Source of the DNA: Dromiciops gliroides
Taxonomy: Eukaryota; Chordata; Mammalia; Microbiotheria; Microbiotheriidae
Assembly (NCBI RefSeq): GCF_019393635.1
Contig: NC_057861.1
Location: forward strand, 379,651,815 to 379,715,814
Direction: 5' to 3'
Length of the DNA: 64,000 bases
Each line of letters starts with the position of its first letter. The first letter of the stretch is position 1. A program made the translations under genes and the position numbers. The notes below the pieces were generated by a model that saw nothing but the letters and a program-made list of their open reading frames with translations, ran no database searches and was not told where the DNA came from. Of the stretch, positions 23,120-35,130 are shown in pieces.

Positions 23120-23640
23120 TTTTAAAGGAATTGTTTTCTCCAGTATATTTTTTTTTTGTTTATTTTTCCAGTGTAACTCTCATTTCTCTCATTTTTTCCC
23201 ATTATACTACCTCTCTCATTTAATTTTTAAAAGCCTTTTTGAGCTCTTTCTAGAAGTTTTTTTGGTCATGAGACCAGATCACATTCCCACCTGAGGCTTC
23301 ATATGTAGCCATTTTGACAGGCTTTTCCTCATCTGAGTTTGTGTTTTGGTCTTCCCTGTCACTATAAAAGCTGTCAATGGTAAGGGTCCTCTTCTGGTTC
23401 TTACTCATTTTTTAGCCTATTTTTAATCTTATTAAGTTGAGGTCTGCTCCTGGAGCACAGGGGTCACTGTTACAAGATTCTTGTGCTGTGTAACAGGGGC
23501 CTGGTCACTGTCTTTCTGCTCTGAAGCCTTTGTTGTTTTGGAATTCCTCACTGCCCTGAGCTTATTCCCTGTGCTGAGATGGCTAGGCCAAGTTGTGCTC
23601 CTCACTGCTGCTGGCCAATCTTTTGACCCCTCTCTTATAA
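23120..23640 (-). mobile_element. L1/HAL1 fragment: ORF1 N-terminus and 5'UTR
   Basis: The minus strand near 23,410 reads the ORF1 N-terminus in the style of the other copies (MSKNQKRTLTIDSFYSD), followed by a coiled-coil-like T-rich stretch to 23,120. The GC-richer 5'UTR runs right to about 23,640. The N-terminal pattern 'MS-x-Q/K-RKxxTIxxFF' links it to the ORF1 starts at 14,612 and 43,138. Confidence 0.72.
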
Positions 23641-25363
23641 GCTCACTATCCTACTATCCACACAAGCTGTTTCAAACATTTTCCTACTTCCTCATACCTG
23701 TATTCCTCCTCTCCTTCTCTCAGCTAAGAATAATGTCTCATTTTATAGAAAAAAATGTGGCCATTCAACATGAGTTTCTTCCTTTCCCCTTTTACTCATT
23801 TATATACATATAACTCAGATGCCTTCTTCCATTTTGTCCTCCCTCACTTAAGAAATAAGGTAGCCTTATTCCTTAACATGGTAAATCATTTTACTGCAAA
23901 AACATTCTCATACTATCCTTTTTTCCTCCAACAGATTCCCCTCTGTCCCCTCTGTCACTCCAACTCTTTCATTTGTCTTCAATTTCTTTGTGGCTCTTTA
24001 CTGCCTAGAAACATACCCATGTCTCCATCATATTAAAAGAAACACCTTGTAGCTAAATTCCTTGGGGGGAAAGCTGTTTAAAATAGACATTTTCCCCTCT
24101 CACTGTCTTCTTAAGCCCTTACAATCCACTTTTCAAACTTATAATTCCACTGAAATTATTCTTTCTAATGTTGCTAATGATCTTTAAATTGACAAATCAA
24201 ACGACCTTTTCTCAGTTCTCATTCTTCCCAAATTCTCTTCAGGATTTGGTGACATCAATCAGCCTTTCTCTCCTTGAAAGTCCCTTTTCTCTAGGCTTTC
24301 AAGACAAGACTCTCTCCTGATTTTCTCCTACCTATATGAGCACATTCTCAGTTTCAATTGCTGAATCTTCGTACAGATTTCATTGTTTCAAAACTGGTGA
24401 CCCACAAGGTTTTCTCCTGGTCCCTCTTCAATTTTTCTCTATACTACTTCACATGGTATCTCATCATCTTCCATGGACTTAATAATCATATTATGTGCAG
24501 ATGACTATTATCTATCTATCTTGTCCTAAACTTTCTGCTAACCACCAATCTCACATTGCCAACCACCCTTCAGACACCTTAAACTGAATTTCTGTAAGAC
24601 ATTTCATCATCTTTTCCCCTAAATCTTTCCCATTCCAATTCCCTATTAAAGTGAAATATCAAACTCCTAATCCCTCAGGCTCTCAGTCTTGGTATCATCC
24701 ATGAATCTTCACTCTCTCTCATCTCCCCATATCCAATATTCTGCCAAGGCCTGTTGATTTGACCTCTGCAACATCTATCATCTATACCCTCTTCAGTCCT
24801 CTTACCATGGTATAATACTGGTGAACCTCACTTGGACTATAGTAGTACCCCGAATTTGTGTTTCCAATCCATTCTCCATTCAGGTGACAAACTGATTTTT
24901 CTTATATGGCAGTTTCTACCATGCCACCTCTAACATGAGACTCAATAAGCTCCAGTGGGTCCCTATCACCCTCCTCTACCCTGAAATCAATTCCTCTGAT
25001 TAGTGTTTTTCTCTATAACCTATCCCTTTCCTAAATTTCAAATGTTCATACACTTTACTTTTTTTGCTTTGTTTTGTTTTTTGTCTGATGATACTAGTCT
25101 CCTCACTGTTCTAGGAACAAGGCACTACATCTCTTGGGTTCAGGAATTTTCTCTGACTGTACCCTATGTGTGGAATAATCCCCCCAGTCTGCCTTCGTCT
25201 CCACTTCCTAACTTATCTTCCATCAAGTCCCAACAAAAATTACATTTTCTTCAGGAAGCCTTTCTTTAGCCTTCTTGTTTCTAGCACCTTCTATTAATTA
25301 TTTCAAATTCATTGACTTGTTTTCTCCCCATTAGATTGTAAGCTGTTGTAAGTCTTTGGCTAC
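23641..25363 (+). mobile_element. L2-type (CR1-clade) LINE, 5' part of a split copy
   Basis: A long plus-strand C/T-rich stretch matches the characteristic wording of L2 ORF2 and 3' region in order: 'gacatcaatcagcctttctc', 'gtgacccacaaggttttct', 'caccaatctcacattgcc', 'ctcagtcttggtatcatcc', 'ctccagtgggtccctatca', 'acaaggcactacatctcttg', 'tgtggaataatccccccagt' and 'ttcaggaagcctttctttag'. The reading frame is lost. It is interrupted by the LTR at 25,364 and resumes at 25,712. Confidence 0.82.
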
Positions 25364-25711
25364 TGTGAAGGGCTAAAATTCTAGCTAAACTGTCTAAAAT
25401 ATCTAATGAGTGGTCGCCAATAAATTATAAGCTTTAGCAAGAGTTAGACTTTTAAGCATTTATTAAAGAGAATAAGAATTTGGTAAAGAGAGAGAGAAAG
25501 GCCTAGATTCCTATCTATTAAAGGGAGAGTGCATTTCTAGCTCCCCTCTCCACCAGCGTCCTCAGGAAAGAGAATAAGAGCGATCGCCAGTCTCTTCCTT
25601 CCTCCTCCCACTAGCCCGCGTCACTTCCTGACACCAAAGAAAAGACTCCTGGTCTTGCCCTCAAAGACCTTCCCTTCATGGGCGGAACTCTTCTATAGTA
25701 AGTCTCCAGCA
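25364..25711 (-). mobile_element. Solo LTR (ERV), minus strand, nested in the L2 LINE
   Basis: Read on the minus strand, it begins TGCTGGAGACTTAC and ends CCCTTCACA. AATAAA lies in 'ttaataaatgcttaaaagtc' before a 'ttggcgaccactcat' block. It matches the plus-strand LTR at the right end of the window over nearly its full length (shared 'gaagggaaggtctttgaggg', 'gcaagaccaggagtc', 'aatagataggaatctag'). The 5' end may be slightly truncated. It splits the L2 element. I see no clear TSD. Confidence 0.85.
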
Positions 25712-25800
25712 GTCTCCTCAGTGCCTACTATTGTTTCTGGTGTATAATAGATGCTTAATAAGTGTTTATTGACTGAATGAATGGATGAATATGCCAGACA
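25712..25800 (+). mobile_element. L2-type LINE, 3' end of the split copy
   Basis: 'cagtgcctactattgtttct', 'ataatagatgcttaataagt' and 'gactgaatgaatg' give the characteristic L2 3' terminus. It continues the element stopped at 25,363. Confidence 0.8.
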
Positions 25801-26390
25801 GTGTGCTAAGTACTGGTGGAGAGGATAAAATGGACTAAAAAAATAAAAACAAACCAAAATCCCTTTTCTCAAGGGGCTTATGTCTACAAATACACAATCA
25901 TACACACATAAACATGCATACATATGTATATATGTATGTATGCATATAACACACAGATAAAGATTTAAAAAATAATCTGGGGGAAGTCATAATTGGTGGG
26001 TATTGGGATAGTCTAATTGGATGCATCATTTGGACTGATATTTGAGCAAAGACAAGGAATTGTTAGGAAATTTCACCTTCCTTTTTTTTTTTAAATAAGT
26101 TTTACAAATACCATCAAGAAGTGTAAGTACATATTCACATTAGTTTCACTAAACTTATGTTTGTGTATGTATAAATAAAATGAAGTCTGTCAAAAATTAG
26201 AGATTTGTAGTGAAGTTACAAGTTGACTTTATTTTGCCTTTTAAACAGAATATTTCTACATATTGCCAAAACACCTATTGTGTTGGTAAAGGATTTTTGC
26301 TAGATGATCATTTTATGTAGAGTTTTGTAGGAGACATTCTACATGAACCTAATATCATAAAGTATCCCCATAATAGGGCACATAACTTGC
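25801..26390. other. AT-rich sequence with TATG-rich tract
   Basis: 'tgccagacagtgtgctaagt' at about 25,792 is MIR-like (minus). 25,905-25,950 is a TATG/TACA simple repeat. Nothing else is recognised. Confidence 0.45.
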
Positions 26391-26620
26391 ACAGTGGTTC
26401 AAGTACTGGGCCTAAAATCAGGAATACTCTTTCTCAGTTGAAACCCAGCCCCAAACACTTACTAGCTATATAATTCTGGGTAAGTCTCTTGATCCTCTTT
26501 GCCTAAGTTTCCTCATCTGTAAAATGAGTAGGGAAACGAAATAGCAAAATACTCTAATAGTTTGCCAAGAAAATCCCAAAAAAGGGTCATAAAGAGTTGG
26601 ATATGACTGAAAAATGGCCA
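26391..26620 (+). mobile_element. tRNA-derived SINE with RTE-type tail
   Basis: Head: 'gcacagtggttcaagtactg'. Middle: 'cttactagctatataattct' and 'tcctcatctgtaaaatgagt'. Tail: 'gtttgccaagaaaatccca', 'gggtcataaagagttggata' and 'tgactgaaaa'. This is the marsupial SINE type mobilised by RTE LINEs. Confidence 0.8.
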
Positions 26621-26639
26621 TGAAGTAAGAAATTCCTAC

Positions 26640-27265
26640 CACTTTCAAATCTAATGAGTACCCACGATTTTCCATGAAGCTATTAATTAAACGTATTGGA
26701 GTGATTAAATTTTTTGCCTAGTCCCTAGAAGGTATTTATGCATCAGATAGTGGGTTGTACTCAATGAATTCGGAGACCCCTTCTAACGCTAAAAATTGTC
26801 AATAATAAGATTGTGAAAAAGCTTGCTTTTTAGCAGTATTAGTGAAAGAGTATTATAATATAATCATTGCTTTTAAAAGTATACTAGAGCCAGAAAGACA
26901 TAGGAATCTTCATGGTAGCCAGAGGATCATCTTTGATCATTCTTTCCCAGTCTGAGAATTGGCTTTTCAAAATAATATATAATATTACAAGAAAATCTGG
27001 CTGGTTTTGTAATGAAAACCAAGTCGCAGATCATAGCACTTTACAAGTCATATAAAAATTAAGTAAAGTACAATTTTAGATACAAAAATCAAGGCCTTTA
27101 AAGACTGCTCATTTCAAGTTAATTCCTCGATGTAAATTGAGTTAGTTTTCAGTGGAATCATAGTATAGTTTCACATAGTGTGATGCACCTCAATGCTGTA
27201 ATGACTTTTGAGATGGTTACCAGTAAGAATTTATACAAACGGAAGGATTCATAATTTCCCCAAAG
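26640..27265. other. Unique AT-rich sequence
   Basis: No gene or repeat recognised. Confidence 0.5.
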
Positions 27266-27269
27266 ATGA

Positions 27270-27450
27270 TAAAGGTTACAGCATAGTGGAAAGACTGATG
27301 GAGTTGGAGTCTGAAGACCTACAATGAAATCATAATGTAATGTTTGTGGAATTGTATTCTTTGACCTCTCTCTGGTTTCAGTTTCTTCTTTGTAATAGAA
27401 GAAAGTTAGACTAAATTAGCTTCAAATATGTCTAATAGCTTTAAATCTAT
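27270..27450 (+). mobile_element. MIR/THER-type SINE
   Basis: 'ggttacagcatagtggaaag', 'gagttggagtctgaagacct' and 'tttcagtttcttctttgtaa' follow the order of a CORE-SINE. Diverged. Confidence 0.6.
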
Positions 27451-27499
27451 CTAGAATTATATCTTTTAAAAATGTTGTCAAATAGTGAAAATTACCCCA

Positions 27500-27890
27500 G
27501 AGAGGAAGATTTTGCCACAATTATGTAGTGTAGTTTTATTTATGGTTTTGAGTTCTAATTTTTATCCCTCTTTCCCTCCTTCCCCTAACCCCTTTCTGAG
27601 GTGGCAAATAATCATATATAGACGATACATGTATGATTATGTAAAACATTATCATATTTGTAATTTTGTACAAGAAAACATGATTAAAAGAAAAAATGAA
27701 AGTGAAAAATGGCATGCTTCAGTCTGTTACATCAATATCAGTTCTTTCTTTGGAGGTGGATAGTATGTTTCATCAATAGTCCTTTGGGACTGTCTTGGAT
27801 CATTGTATTGTAGAGAATAGTTGTCATTCCTAGTTTTTCATCAAATAATATTTCTGTCTCTGTGTACAGTGTTCTCTTGCCTTTGCCTAC
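27500..27890 (-). mobile_element. L1/HAL1 3'UTR fragment
   Basis: The plus text 'tttttatccctctttccctc', 'agttctttctttggaggtgg', 'agtcctttgggactgtcttg' and 'gatcattgtattgtagagaa' parallels the 3'UTRs of the elements at 5.3 and 40.9 kb. No ORF part is present. Confidence 0.75.
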
Positions 27891-28861
27891 TTGACAAAAC
27901 TTCATTTCTACATGAGTAGATGCTTTCAATAACATTATTCAACTAAAAGGAGTGGAACATGGTGGAGCTAGAAAGATTTAATTTCTGCTCTGTCAGGATG
28001 CTTGAATTCTTTTGTTGTTTTCCTTCTGTCTCAATATAAATAATCTTTTTCAATATGCAAAAGTCACATTGGAAGGGAAGTAAAGGACACACTATATACT
28101 TGACATTACTTAAAACAACAGTTGTTCTACTTTAAATAGAAGAACTGATTTTGACAGAACAAATTTTCACTAGTAGTTTTCAGTGTGGTTTTCATTTATA
28201 TAATAAATTTTAATTTCATTTTCTGTCTTACCTATTCCTTGAAGTATTTGGAGCATTATTTTTAAGGGTGTGGTTCTTTTCATTCACTCTTATGGGATAA
28301 ACACACCACGGTTACCTTTTTCAAAGAATGCACTGGAAGAAAATTACCTTGATGGTCCATTCATGCACCCAAAATTTAACCTCTTTCAGTAAGGATTATC
28401 TCCTTGAGATACTTTTAAAAAATTTCTGTCTAAGTTGATGGGTATTGATTGAAATAATCTATCTGTACATCTATCACCCCGCTGTCTATTAGCCTATCTC
28501 AATCAATGTACAAATATAAACATATTTTTCTTTTGTTTCCCCCTCTTTCGCTGGTTTCTGGTGCATTACACCTAGCATTTTATTGGTAGAACATATAATA
28601 ATTTTAGGAAATGTTGGTCAAGTGTTCAGCAAGTTTGGAACATTAAATAATTAAAATATTTAACAAAGTAGATCTGTGTGTTCTAGCATTCAGAATGTCA
28701 GTATGTTTTGTAAAAGTAGACCCAGGTAAGGAATCACAATAACCATGTCTGTGTGTGCATGTATGCATGCTTGCATGCATGGATGTATATATGCATTTAT
28801 GTATTCATGTACGAATGTATACATACTTACATAGCTATATCTCTTTCTCTATCTCTGTCTA

Positions 28862-28888
28862 TATATCTATCTATCTATCTATCTATCT
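28862..28888. repeat. (CTAT)n microsatellite
   Basis: About seven tetranucleotide units. Confidence 0.95.
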
Positions 28889-29334
28889 CACTATCACTAT
28901 GGGAATATGTCTGATACCTTGATTTCAAGGTGGAGAACATGAAATGTTGGGGTAAACACAATTTGGATCAGAATAACCTAGAATCAAGCTCTTAACTACA
29001 AAGCACCTTGTGAAAAAATAAATCTGCTTTAAGTAAGATATAGAAGTACAAACCAACAAAATTCCAAATCTTTCTCGGACGCACTCTAGATGTTTGTCGT
29101 TTCTCTAGAATTATGTAGGAAGATGATCTAAGAGCCTGGGAGCCACATTGAATACCTATTACTTGTGGAGCTCATTCCAAAATGGTCAGGTGGCATCCTT
29201 CATTATTCTTGGCTGGTATAAAGTTCCTCATTTATAAAACAAGACAGTTGTACTTCATAGGCTATCAGTTTCCTTTCAGAATAAAATCTATGATCCCTTG
29301 GTTGCTTATACTCTTCCAAAGACTGAATAACTTC

Positions 29335-29338
<4 letters not shown>

Positions 29339-29365
<27 letters not shown>
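29339..29365. repeat. (TA)n microsatellite
   Basis: About 13 TA units. Confidence 0.95.
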
Positions 29366-30089
29366 CCTGAAGTAAAGCTTGTACAAGCAAACAGTCCATG
29401 ATTCTGTTACTTGTATTAAGCAGTGGGAATATTATGAGTCCAGGACAAAGGTACTTAATTTTCCCCCTTCTTATTAGGCTATTTTAAGACTTCAGGACCT
29501 AAATGTTATATAAGTTTGCCAATGTGGATATATCATATGTTGACCACAACCGTTCCTGGATTTAATGCATAACCTTAGAGATTTTGCAAGCTTAAAAATA
29601 TTAATGACTTTATATTCAACCTGGTAAAGTAAATCTAGATTTAATCTGGTTCTTGGTTAATGGGTTTGTGAACATCACTTTATGCATAATAAAAAATTTC
29701 CAGCTTAGTAGGTCTTTTCAAGACCTTAACTATGTTTATACAATGCTCAAAGAATCAAGGTTAAATCTATGCCACAAAAAGGCATCAGAGTAGTATTGTT
29801 TCTGGAAGTTTTATTTCCACATTAGTTCAGTTTAATCCTAAATGCTTGGATAACATAAGTTTTCTATCATATGACAATATCATCAGAGTGGAAGCAAAAA
29901 TAGTGCTGAATCAACACCTTATTCCAGAATTATTTGTAGCACTATATGTGCCAGACTTGGAACTAAGGTATACCAGTCAGAATAAAGGAATCTCATCCCC
30001 AGTCAACTTTCACTCCCTGATTCTTGACAACAGGCACATATTATAAATATATGAGGTATACAAATGTTCAGGGAAGACTAGTACCTAGT

Positions 30090-30874
30090 ACTATTGTGAC
30101 GTCTGCAGAGCCTTTTTCAGGGCTGCTTTCCACTTTGGTGTCAACCTCCCACTCAACTCTAACCTATGGTTCCAGGAAGTTGTAGCAAGTATAGAAGCTA
30201 CACACCAGTCAGTCATTTTGACAGATGGGGTAAACCAGGTTGAAGGTTACTGAGGGACCTCAAGACCATTGGTCAATTGAAGGGTATCTACCCCAAAGAT
30301 GTAAAGATTTCCTCCAGTGGAATGGATGGATGAAAACATTTGTTCCAACAGGTCATGAAATCAGTAGATGTAAGGAATTATGGATCACTTAGAGCTTGGT
30401 CAAACATTGAAGACACCAAGGTCATCCACTATACTCTGAGCCATTAAACTTGTCTTGACTTTTATCTTGTTACTGGACTCTGTGAGGATGATGACTTAGC
30501 CCAGCTCTGCTTCATTTAAATCAATTTTTGCATATGTCAAAAGACATAACCCATAACATTTTACTGTTTTTACCTACCAGAAGTGACAAGCAAGTGACAA
30601 AGCAGCAAATGTGGCAAAACTGGAAGCTATAATCATAACCCTGAACATAGATGGCCCAGGTCATAGAGTCATCTTCTCTCTGGACCGAAGTAGCAGTGGT
30701 ATTTGACAGCCTCCTGGGAGTCTGAGCAGCCTTTTTTAAATCACCACACTGCTCACTTCCTGCTATGAGGAAGGGTCTAGCAAAGTTCCCCTAAAAATTA
30801 AGTGCTTCACCTAATATAACCCTGGTCTGCTTACTGCAGTAAGTGGAGGATCCTATCCTGTAGTCAAGCAAACC

Positions 30875-30909
<35 letters not shown>

Positions 30910-31325
30910 CAAAACTTTTTGAGATGATTCAACTCACCATTGGTACATTGTTACATAGAATGTGAGCATGTATATTGACAACGCAAAATCCAGTAGATCT
31001 GAGAGATGGACAGCTCTTGTTTATAGAGAACTTAGTATGTATCAAATCTAAATATTAACCCTGAGTGAAACAAGACTGGTAAATGAAGACCAGTTTATCA
31101 AAGTTGGAGCTGAATACAAATTTTTCTGGAGTAGCTGTAGTGATTGAGAGTGCTATAAAGCTGGTGTATGTTTCAAGCTGAAAACTAATCTAGTCAACAA
31201 CCTCCATACCTTCTGAACTTGTATTAGTCTTATCAGCCACAATTGGTCACAATATACCTTGACCCCAACCTAGTGATATCATCTAGGTCCTCTTCAAGAA
31301 TGAAGGACAAAAACCATATAAATAT
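30090..31325 (+). repeat. Unclassified interspersed repeat, diverged copy
   Basis: Its core at 30,440-30,545 ('cttgtcttgacttttatctt', 'gcccagctctgcttcattta') matches the complement of 56,112-56,230. Its apparent 3' end, 'ggtcctcttcaagaatgaag' followed by 'gacaaaaacc', is at about 31,280. I recall this wording from a marsupial repeat family but cannot name it with confidence. The middle (30,560-31,230) is unclear and holds a (CA)n tract. Confidence 0.55.
30878..30908. repeat. (CA)n microsatellite
   Basis: About 15 CA units. Confidence 0.97.
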
Positions 31326-31393
31326 TCACAACAATAACCAAGTTAATATGAAAAGGTGGTTAGCAGTTGGAGGAAATTGAAAAGCATTTGCAG

Positions 31394-31409
31394 AGAAGGT
31401 GATGCTTGA
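31394..31409. repeat. TSD, left copy, of the SINE at 31410
   Basis: agaaggtgatgcttga is repeated exactly at 31580-31595. Confidence 0.95.
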
Positions 31410-31579
31410 GGGGGGCAGCTAGGTGGCGCAGTGGATAGAGCACCGGCCCTGGATTCAGGAGTACCTGAGTTCAAATCTGGCCTCAGACACTTAACACTTA
31501 CTAGCTGTGTGACCCTGGGCAAGTCACTTGACCCCAATTGCCTCACTAAAAAAAAAAAAAAAAAGAAAAAGAAAAAAAA
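31410..31579 (+). mobile_element. tRNA-derived marsupial SINE, full length, 16-bp TSD
   Basis: The best-preserved SINE in the window. It begins gggggcagctaggtggcgca, with the internal Pol III A box at about 31,422-31,434 and the B box 'gagttcaaatctgg' at about 31,468. It then has 'tagctgtgtgaccctggg' and an A-rich tail broken by G. The intact TSD and promoter boxes suggest a relatively young insertion. Transcription would be by RNA polymerase III, and mobilisation by an L1-type enzyme. Confidence 0.97.
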
Positions 31580-31599
31580 AGAAGGTGATGCTTGAAATG

Positions 31600-33440
31600 A
31601 ATTTCGAGGAATGTGAATGGTTCTAAGACCACAAGAGGAGGGAATATAGTTCTAGCATGGGGGAACAATGTGGGCAAAAGCAAAGAGAAAAGGTGATGGA
31701 GTATGACTTGTGAAGAACTGAAAACAAAAGCCAGTCTGGTTGACTGCAGAGTTCAGGGATACATCAACATCAGAAAAGTTGATTGGATTGAGGAAGTGAA
31801 AGGTTTAAAAGTTGAACTAGATATGTCTCTTCCTGACTAGGAATGTCATAAATAAAATAATTTTAAACTTACAAAACAAAGCAAACATAGCTAGGGACAC
31901 AAGTGGAGCAATGTTGTTAAATTTAATATATAATTAAATATATGTAAAATAAAGATTTATAGTTTCTGATACAATCATCTTTCTTCTTTGTGTATTGAAA
32001 TATTTGTATTTTAGTATTTTGTTTATAATAAAAGAAAATTTAAAAACCAACACAAGTATTTTATATTTAATTGTAGAAGATTTCTTGACATGGTCATATC
32101 TGAACTTTAGGAAAATCTCTTTGGAAGGATAGATAGGAGAAATGAAAACTGGAGGCAAGAAACTAAGTAGGATTCCAAGGGAGAGTTAAAATTTAACTTA
32201 ACTAGAGTAGTGACCATTTTAATGGCAAGAAGTGGGTAGTTGCAGTGAATGTGGTGGAGGTAGAAGAAACAAGATGTAATATCTGATTGGATATATATAC
32301 ACGGAGAGAGACAGGAGTCAATGATAATGAATAATAGTGCTTTCAACAGAATAGAGAAATTCAAAAGATAGGTGCGTTTGAAGAGGATCATATAAAAATA
32401 TCTTTTTGGTTACATTGATTCTGAGATACTTGGGTGATATCCAGTTTGAAATGTCAAATAGACAGTTGGCAATTCCTGAGTGGAGTTTAGGAGAGAAACT
32501 AATGCTGAATATATAGATGGGGGAGGGAGGCTGTGTTATTAAATTATATAAAATAAATAAATTATATAAATAAATTATATAAATTTATTTGTAAAATAAA
32601 TTATATAAATATTTTTAAATAATATGCTGTTACTTTTAAATATTTAATATTTTAACTTAAAGGACCTTTGTATGCAAAATTAGTATATTAATCTTTTATT
32701 TCTTATTTTTTATTGTTAGGAGTTGGAAGTAGTCAGATATACAGACCTTTTAAAAGATACCATCAAAAATCCAAAAACTTTTGTGATTATTCATGTCCCT
32801 CTTCTATGACTTCCTTCAAATTAGCAATCAAAAGTTGAGTGAATAGAGTTTATCTCTGTGATTGCTTGAGTTGGGAATCTTTAACATATTCATGAAATAT
32901 TAGTGTTCTTATTGTCTGCCATATCTGGTACCTTAGCATTAATGCTAGGATGACAGATTTAATGTTGTAAAGGCTTCAAGTGTCATCTAGTATAACTGAA
33001 TTTATAGATGAAAAAAATGATGCCAAATGTGATTAGGTGACATGTTGTAAAGATAAATTACTTCTTGCAGATAATAAGTACCACAGCTAGAATTTGAATC
33101 CAAGTCCTCTTATCACAAATCATGTGATTACTGACAAAAGAAGTCTCAGTTATTTTGGTTGCCTTTTCTTCATAACTTTAACATAAGTTAAATGGTTTTA
33201 GACAATTTTGAAAATCAATGTGATTATATATATTTTCTCTTACCTACTTATTTTTTCCTCATTCTGTCTGCTTGGTAGGAATTGTAATTTTGTAGTAAAT
33301 TGTGATAAACAAGGTGATTGTTTTGGTATTTTTCTACTTCCTGCTTTGAAGTAATCAAGTTGAAACTACTGAAATTTTCAGTTTTACACATGAAGCGTTC
33401 TCTCCACCTCATCAGACAAGGACACTAGATTGCCCTATCT
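31600..33440. other. AT-rich sequence, low-complexity tract, possible MIR
   Basis: The A/G-rich text at 31,600-32,300 ('caatgtgggcaaaagcaaag') may be an unclassified old repeat. 32,535-32,640 is a TAAATTATATAAA-type low-complexity tract. 32,960-33,125 resembles a MIR complement ('accacagctagaatttgaat'). No gene. Confidence 0.45.
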
Positions 33441-33443
33441 ACT

Positions 33444-34140
33444 TGTGAAGCAGGAATCCTAAGGAAAGAGTCACACAAATCTAGAGTGATCTGTCTAAGC
33501 TTCATTAGGGGATTTACTTGTAAGATACCCTAGCAGTGGAACAGCAAGCAGTAAGTCACACCGTCTTATAAAAGGTCTTTGTCCCTGAGGTATTTATGTT
33601 TTTTGTTTTTGTTGTTGCTGTTATTTTCTGAAACTCCTCAAGGAAGGAGTGGGTTGAAATATTTAGGATATTGGGAAGGGAGATTGGGCCAAAATAGCAG
33701 GATGTATAAACCTCCAAACAAGATGGAATTGGCTTCTAGCCATGTACCATCCTATGAGTTTCTTGCTTCTAACTGCCACCATGATCCATTTAATCTACAA
33801 TATTCCTAACTGCAACCATGATTTGTTTAACCCATATTCCAGTCCTTCATTGTTTGCTTGTGGTTAATGCATCTAGAGCTCCATGGAGGAAGTATATAAC
33901 AAGGCTTTAAAGGCTTTGATTATCATTATAAAATTTGTAAAACTATATGCATATAGCACACCAACAGTATAAGCATTTGCATACCATAAGGTAAGAGCAT
34001 AAATTGTCAAGTACAAAAGAATATAGAGCATATTGCAAGGTCTTAGTTTCATTAACATAAATCTCTAAGTTACAATAGTTATCTCTTAGAAGTTCAACTC
34101 TGCAGGGTGTGCCTCAATTGCCATTGTCAGGAATAACATT
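33444..34140 (-). mobile_element. 3' LTR of the ERVL-like provirus
   Basis: On the minus strand the R/U5 end reads cttcaca at 33,444. Alignable similarity to the right-hand LTR covers about 33,444-33,712. Beyond that the U3 is not alignable by eye, so the inner limit is a guess. Confidence 0.6.
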
Positions 34141-34449
34141 CACATCCAGTCTTACTCTAACATGGAGGTGTTGCCACAGCGCCCAACCAAATTCCTCATT
34201 AGCTATAGCAACAGCTAATTCATATGGGAGATGAGGGTCTGCAGCATCTAGTGTACTAACTTTCCTTTAGTGCTTTAGATTTAGTAAAGGCAGTTTGTTA
34301 TTTATTGTCCCATTCCCACTCTGCCCCTTTCTGCTGGCATGAGGCAGATGAAATGATTGAGAAAAATGGCACATAAAAACTCTCCAATAAACCAAAAATC
34401 CCCCCCAAAGTTCCCACAATATTTACATTAGTAGAAATAGAGAAAGCTT

Positions 34450-35130
34450 GAATTTTGTTAATTACAGTTTTGGGTATAACCTATATTTTACTTATCTATA
34501 TCACACCCAAGAACTTCACAGTATATTCTGATACCTGCACCTTGCTGGGTTATATTGCCCATCCTATTTTGAGGATAGTATTGCATAGGTGGTCAAAATA
34601 TTGTTTTCATAAGGCAATTTATCAGATGTTAGCACAATATCATCAATATAATGTTCACAGTAAATGCCTACAGAGGCCAGGATGGTATCAAGATCATGGG
34701 CAGCAAATTCATGGCATATGGTACCATTTCATGTAAATGCAAACTCCTAGTGTAATTCTTCTGTGAGGAGAATACTGAAAAAAGGTCTTACCTAGATCTA
34801 TGCCATTGTTTCACTTTTGTGGTCACTCTTTCTAAGGTAGTAACAATGTCTGGGTTTAATTCAGGATCACAGGACACTGGGATCACTGGCTATTAAAAAG
34901 TATTTGAGTTGATTATTTGAAAGCTGCATTATTCAATTCCATAATAGTTTTTGATATTTCTTTGTGTCCTCCTGTCGGCCTGTATTGTCTAATGTTCCCC
35001 ACCCTCCATGTTGGTAAAAGGGAAGTGTGTGTACATTTGGCAAAATCCAGAAACATCACTTGTACCTTTTTTGACCATAACCAGAAATTCCCTATGGTAG
35101 TATGTGAGGCTTCCCCCAATAATAAACCTA
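34450..35130 (-). pseudogene. ERVL-like pol (reverse transcriptase) remnant
   Basis: Retroviral RT copies genomic RNA into DNA. The minus frame 35119-34913 carries an RT entry block with RQYRPTGGHKEISKTI and LLPTWRVGNIRQYRP before it. The catalytic YIDD lies at 34,650-34,639, preceded by 'FTVN' and followed by ILTSDK-like residues in a shifted frame. Several frame breaks and a deleted middle make it non-functional. The PGGH-like lead and YIDD favour ERVL (class III) over gamma-type. Gag/protease parts presumably lie in 35,130-36,800 but I cannot delimit them. Confidence 0.7.

Larger units (their letters stand above)
27900..30080. other. Mostly unique sequence with microsatellites
   Basis: It contains TATG/TGCA-rich DNA at 28,745-28,840, a (CTAT)n tract at 28,862-28,888 and a (TA)n tract at 29,339-29,365. 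No gene recognised. Confidence 0.5.

Noticed and set aside
24000..25270. Short plus frames in the C/T-rich region
   Set aside because: They are remnants of the L2-type LINE in mixed frames, not a host gene.
31410..31579. Possible tRNA gene
   Set aside because: The A and B boxes are those of a tRNA-derived SINE. There is no cloverleaf with anticodon stem, and an A-tail and TSD are present.
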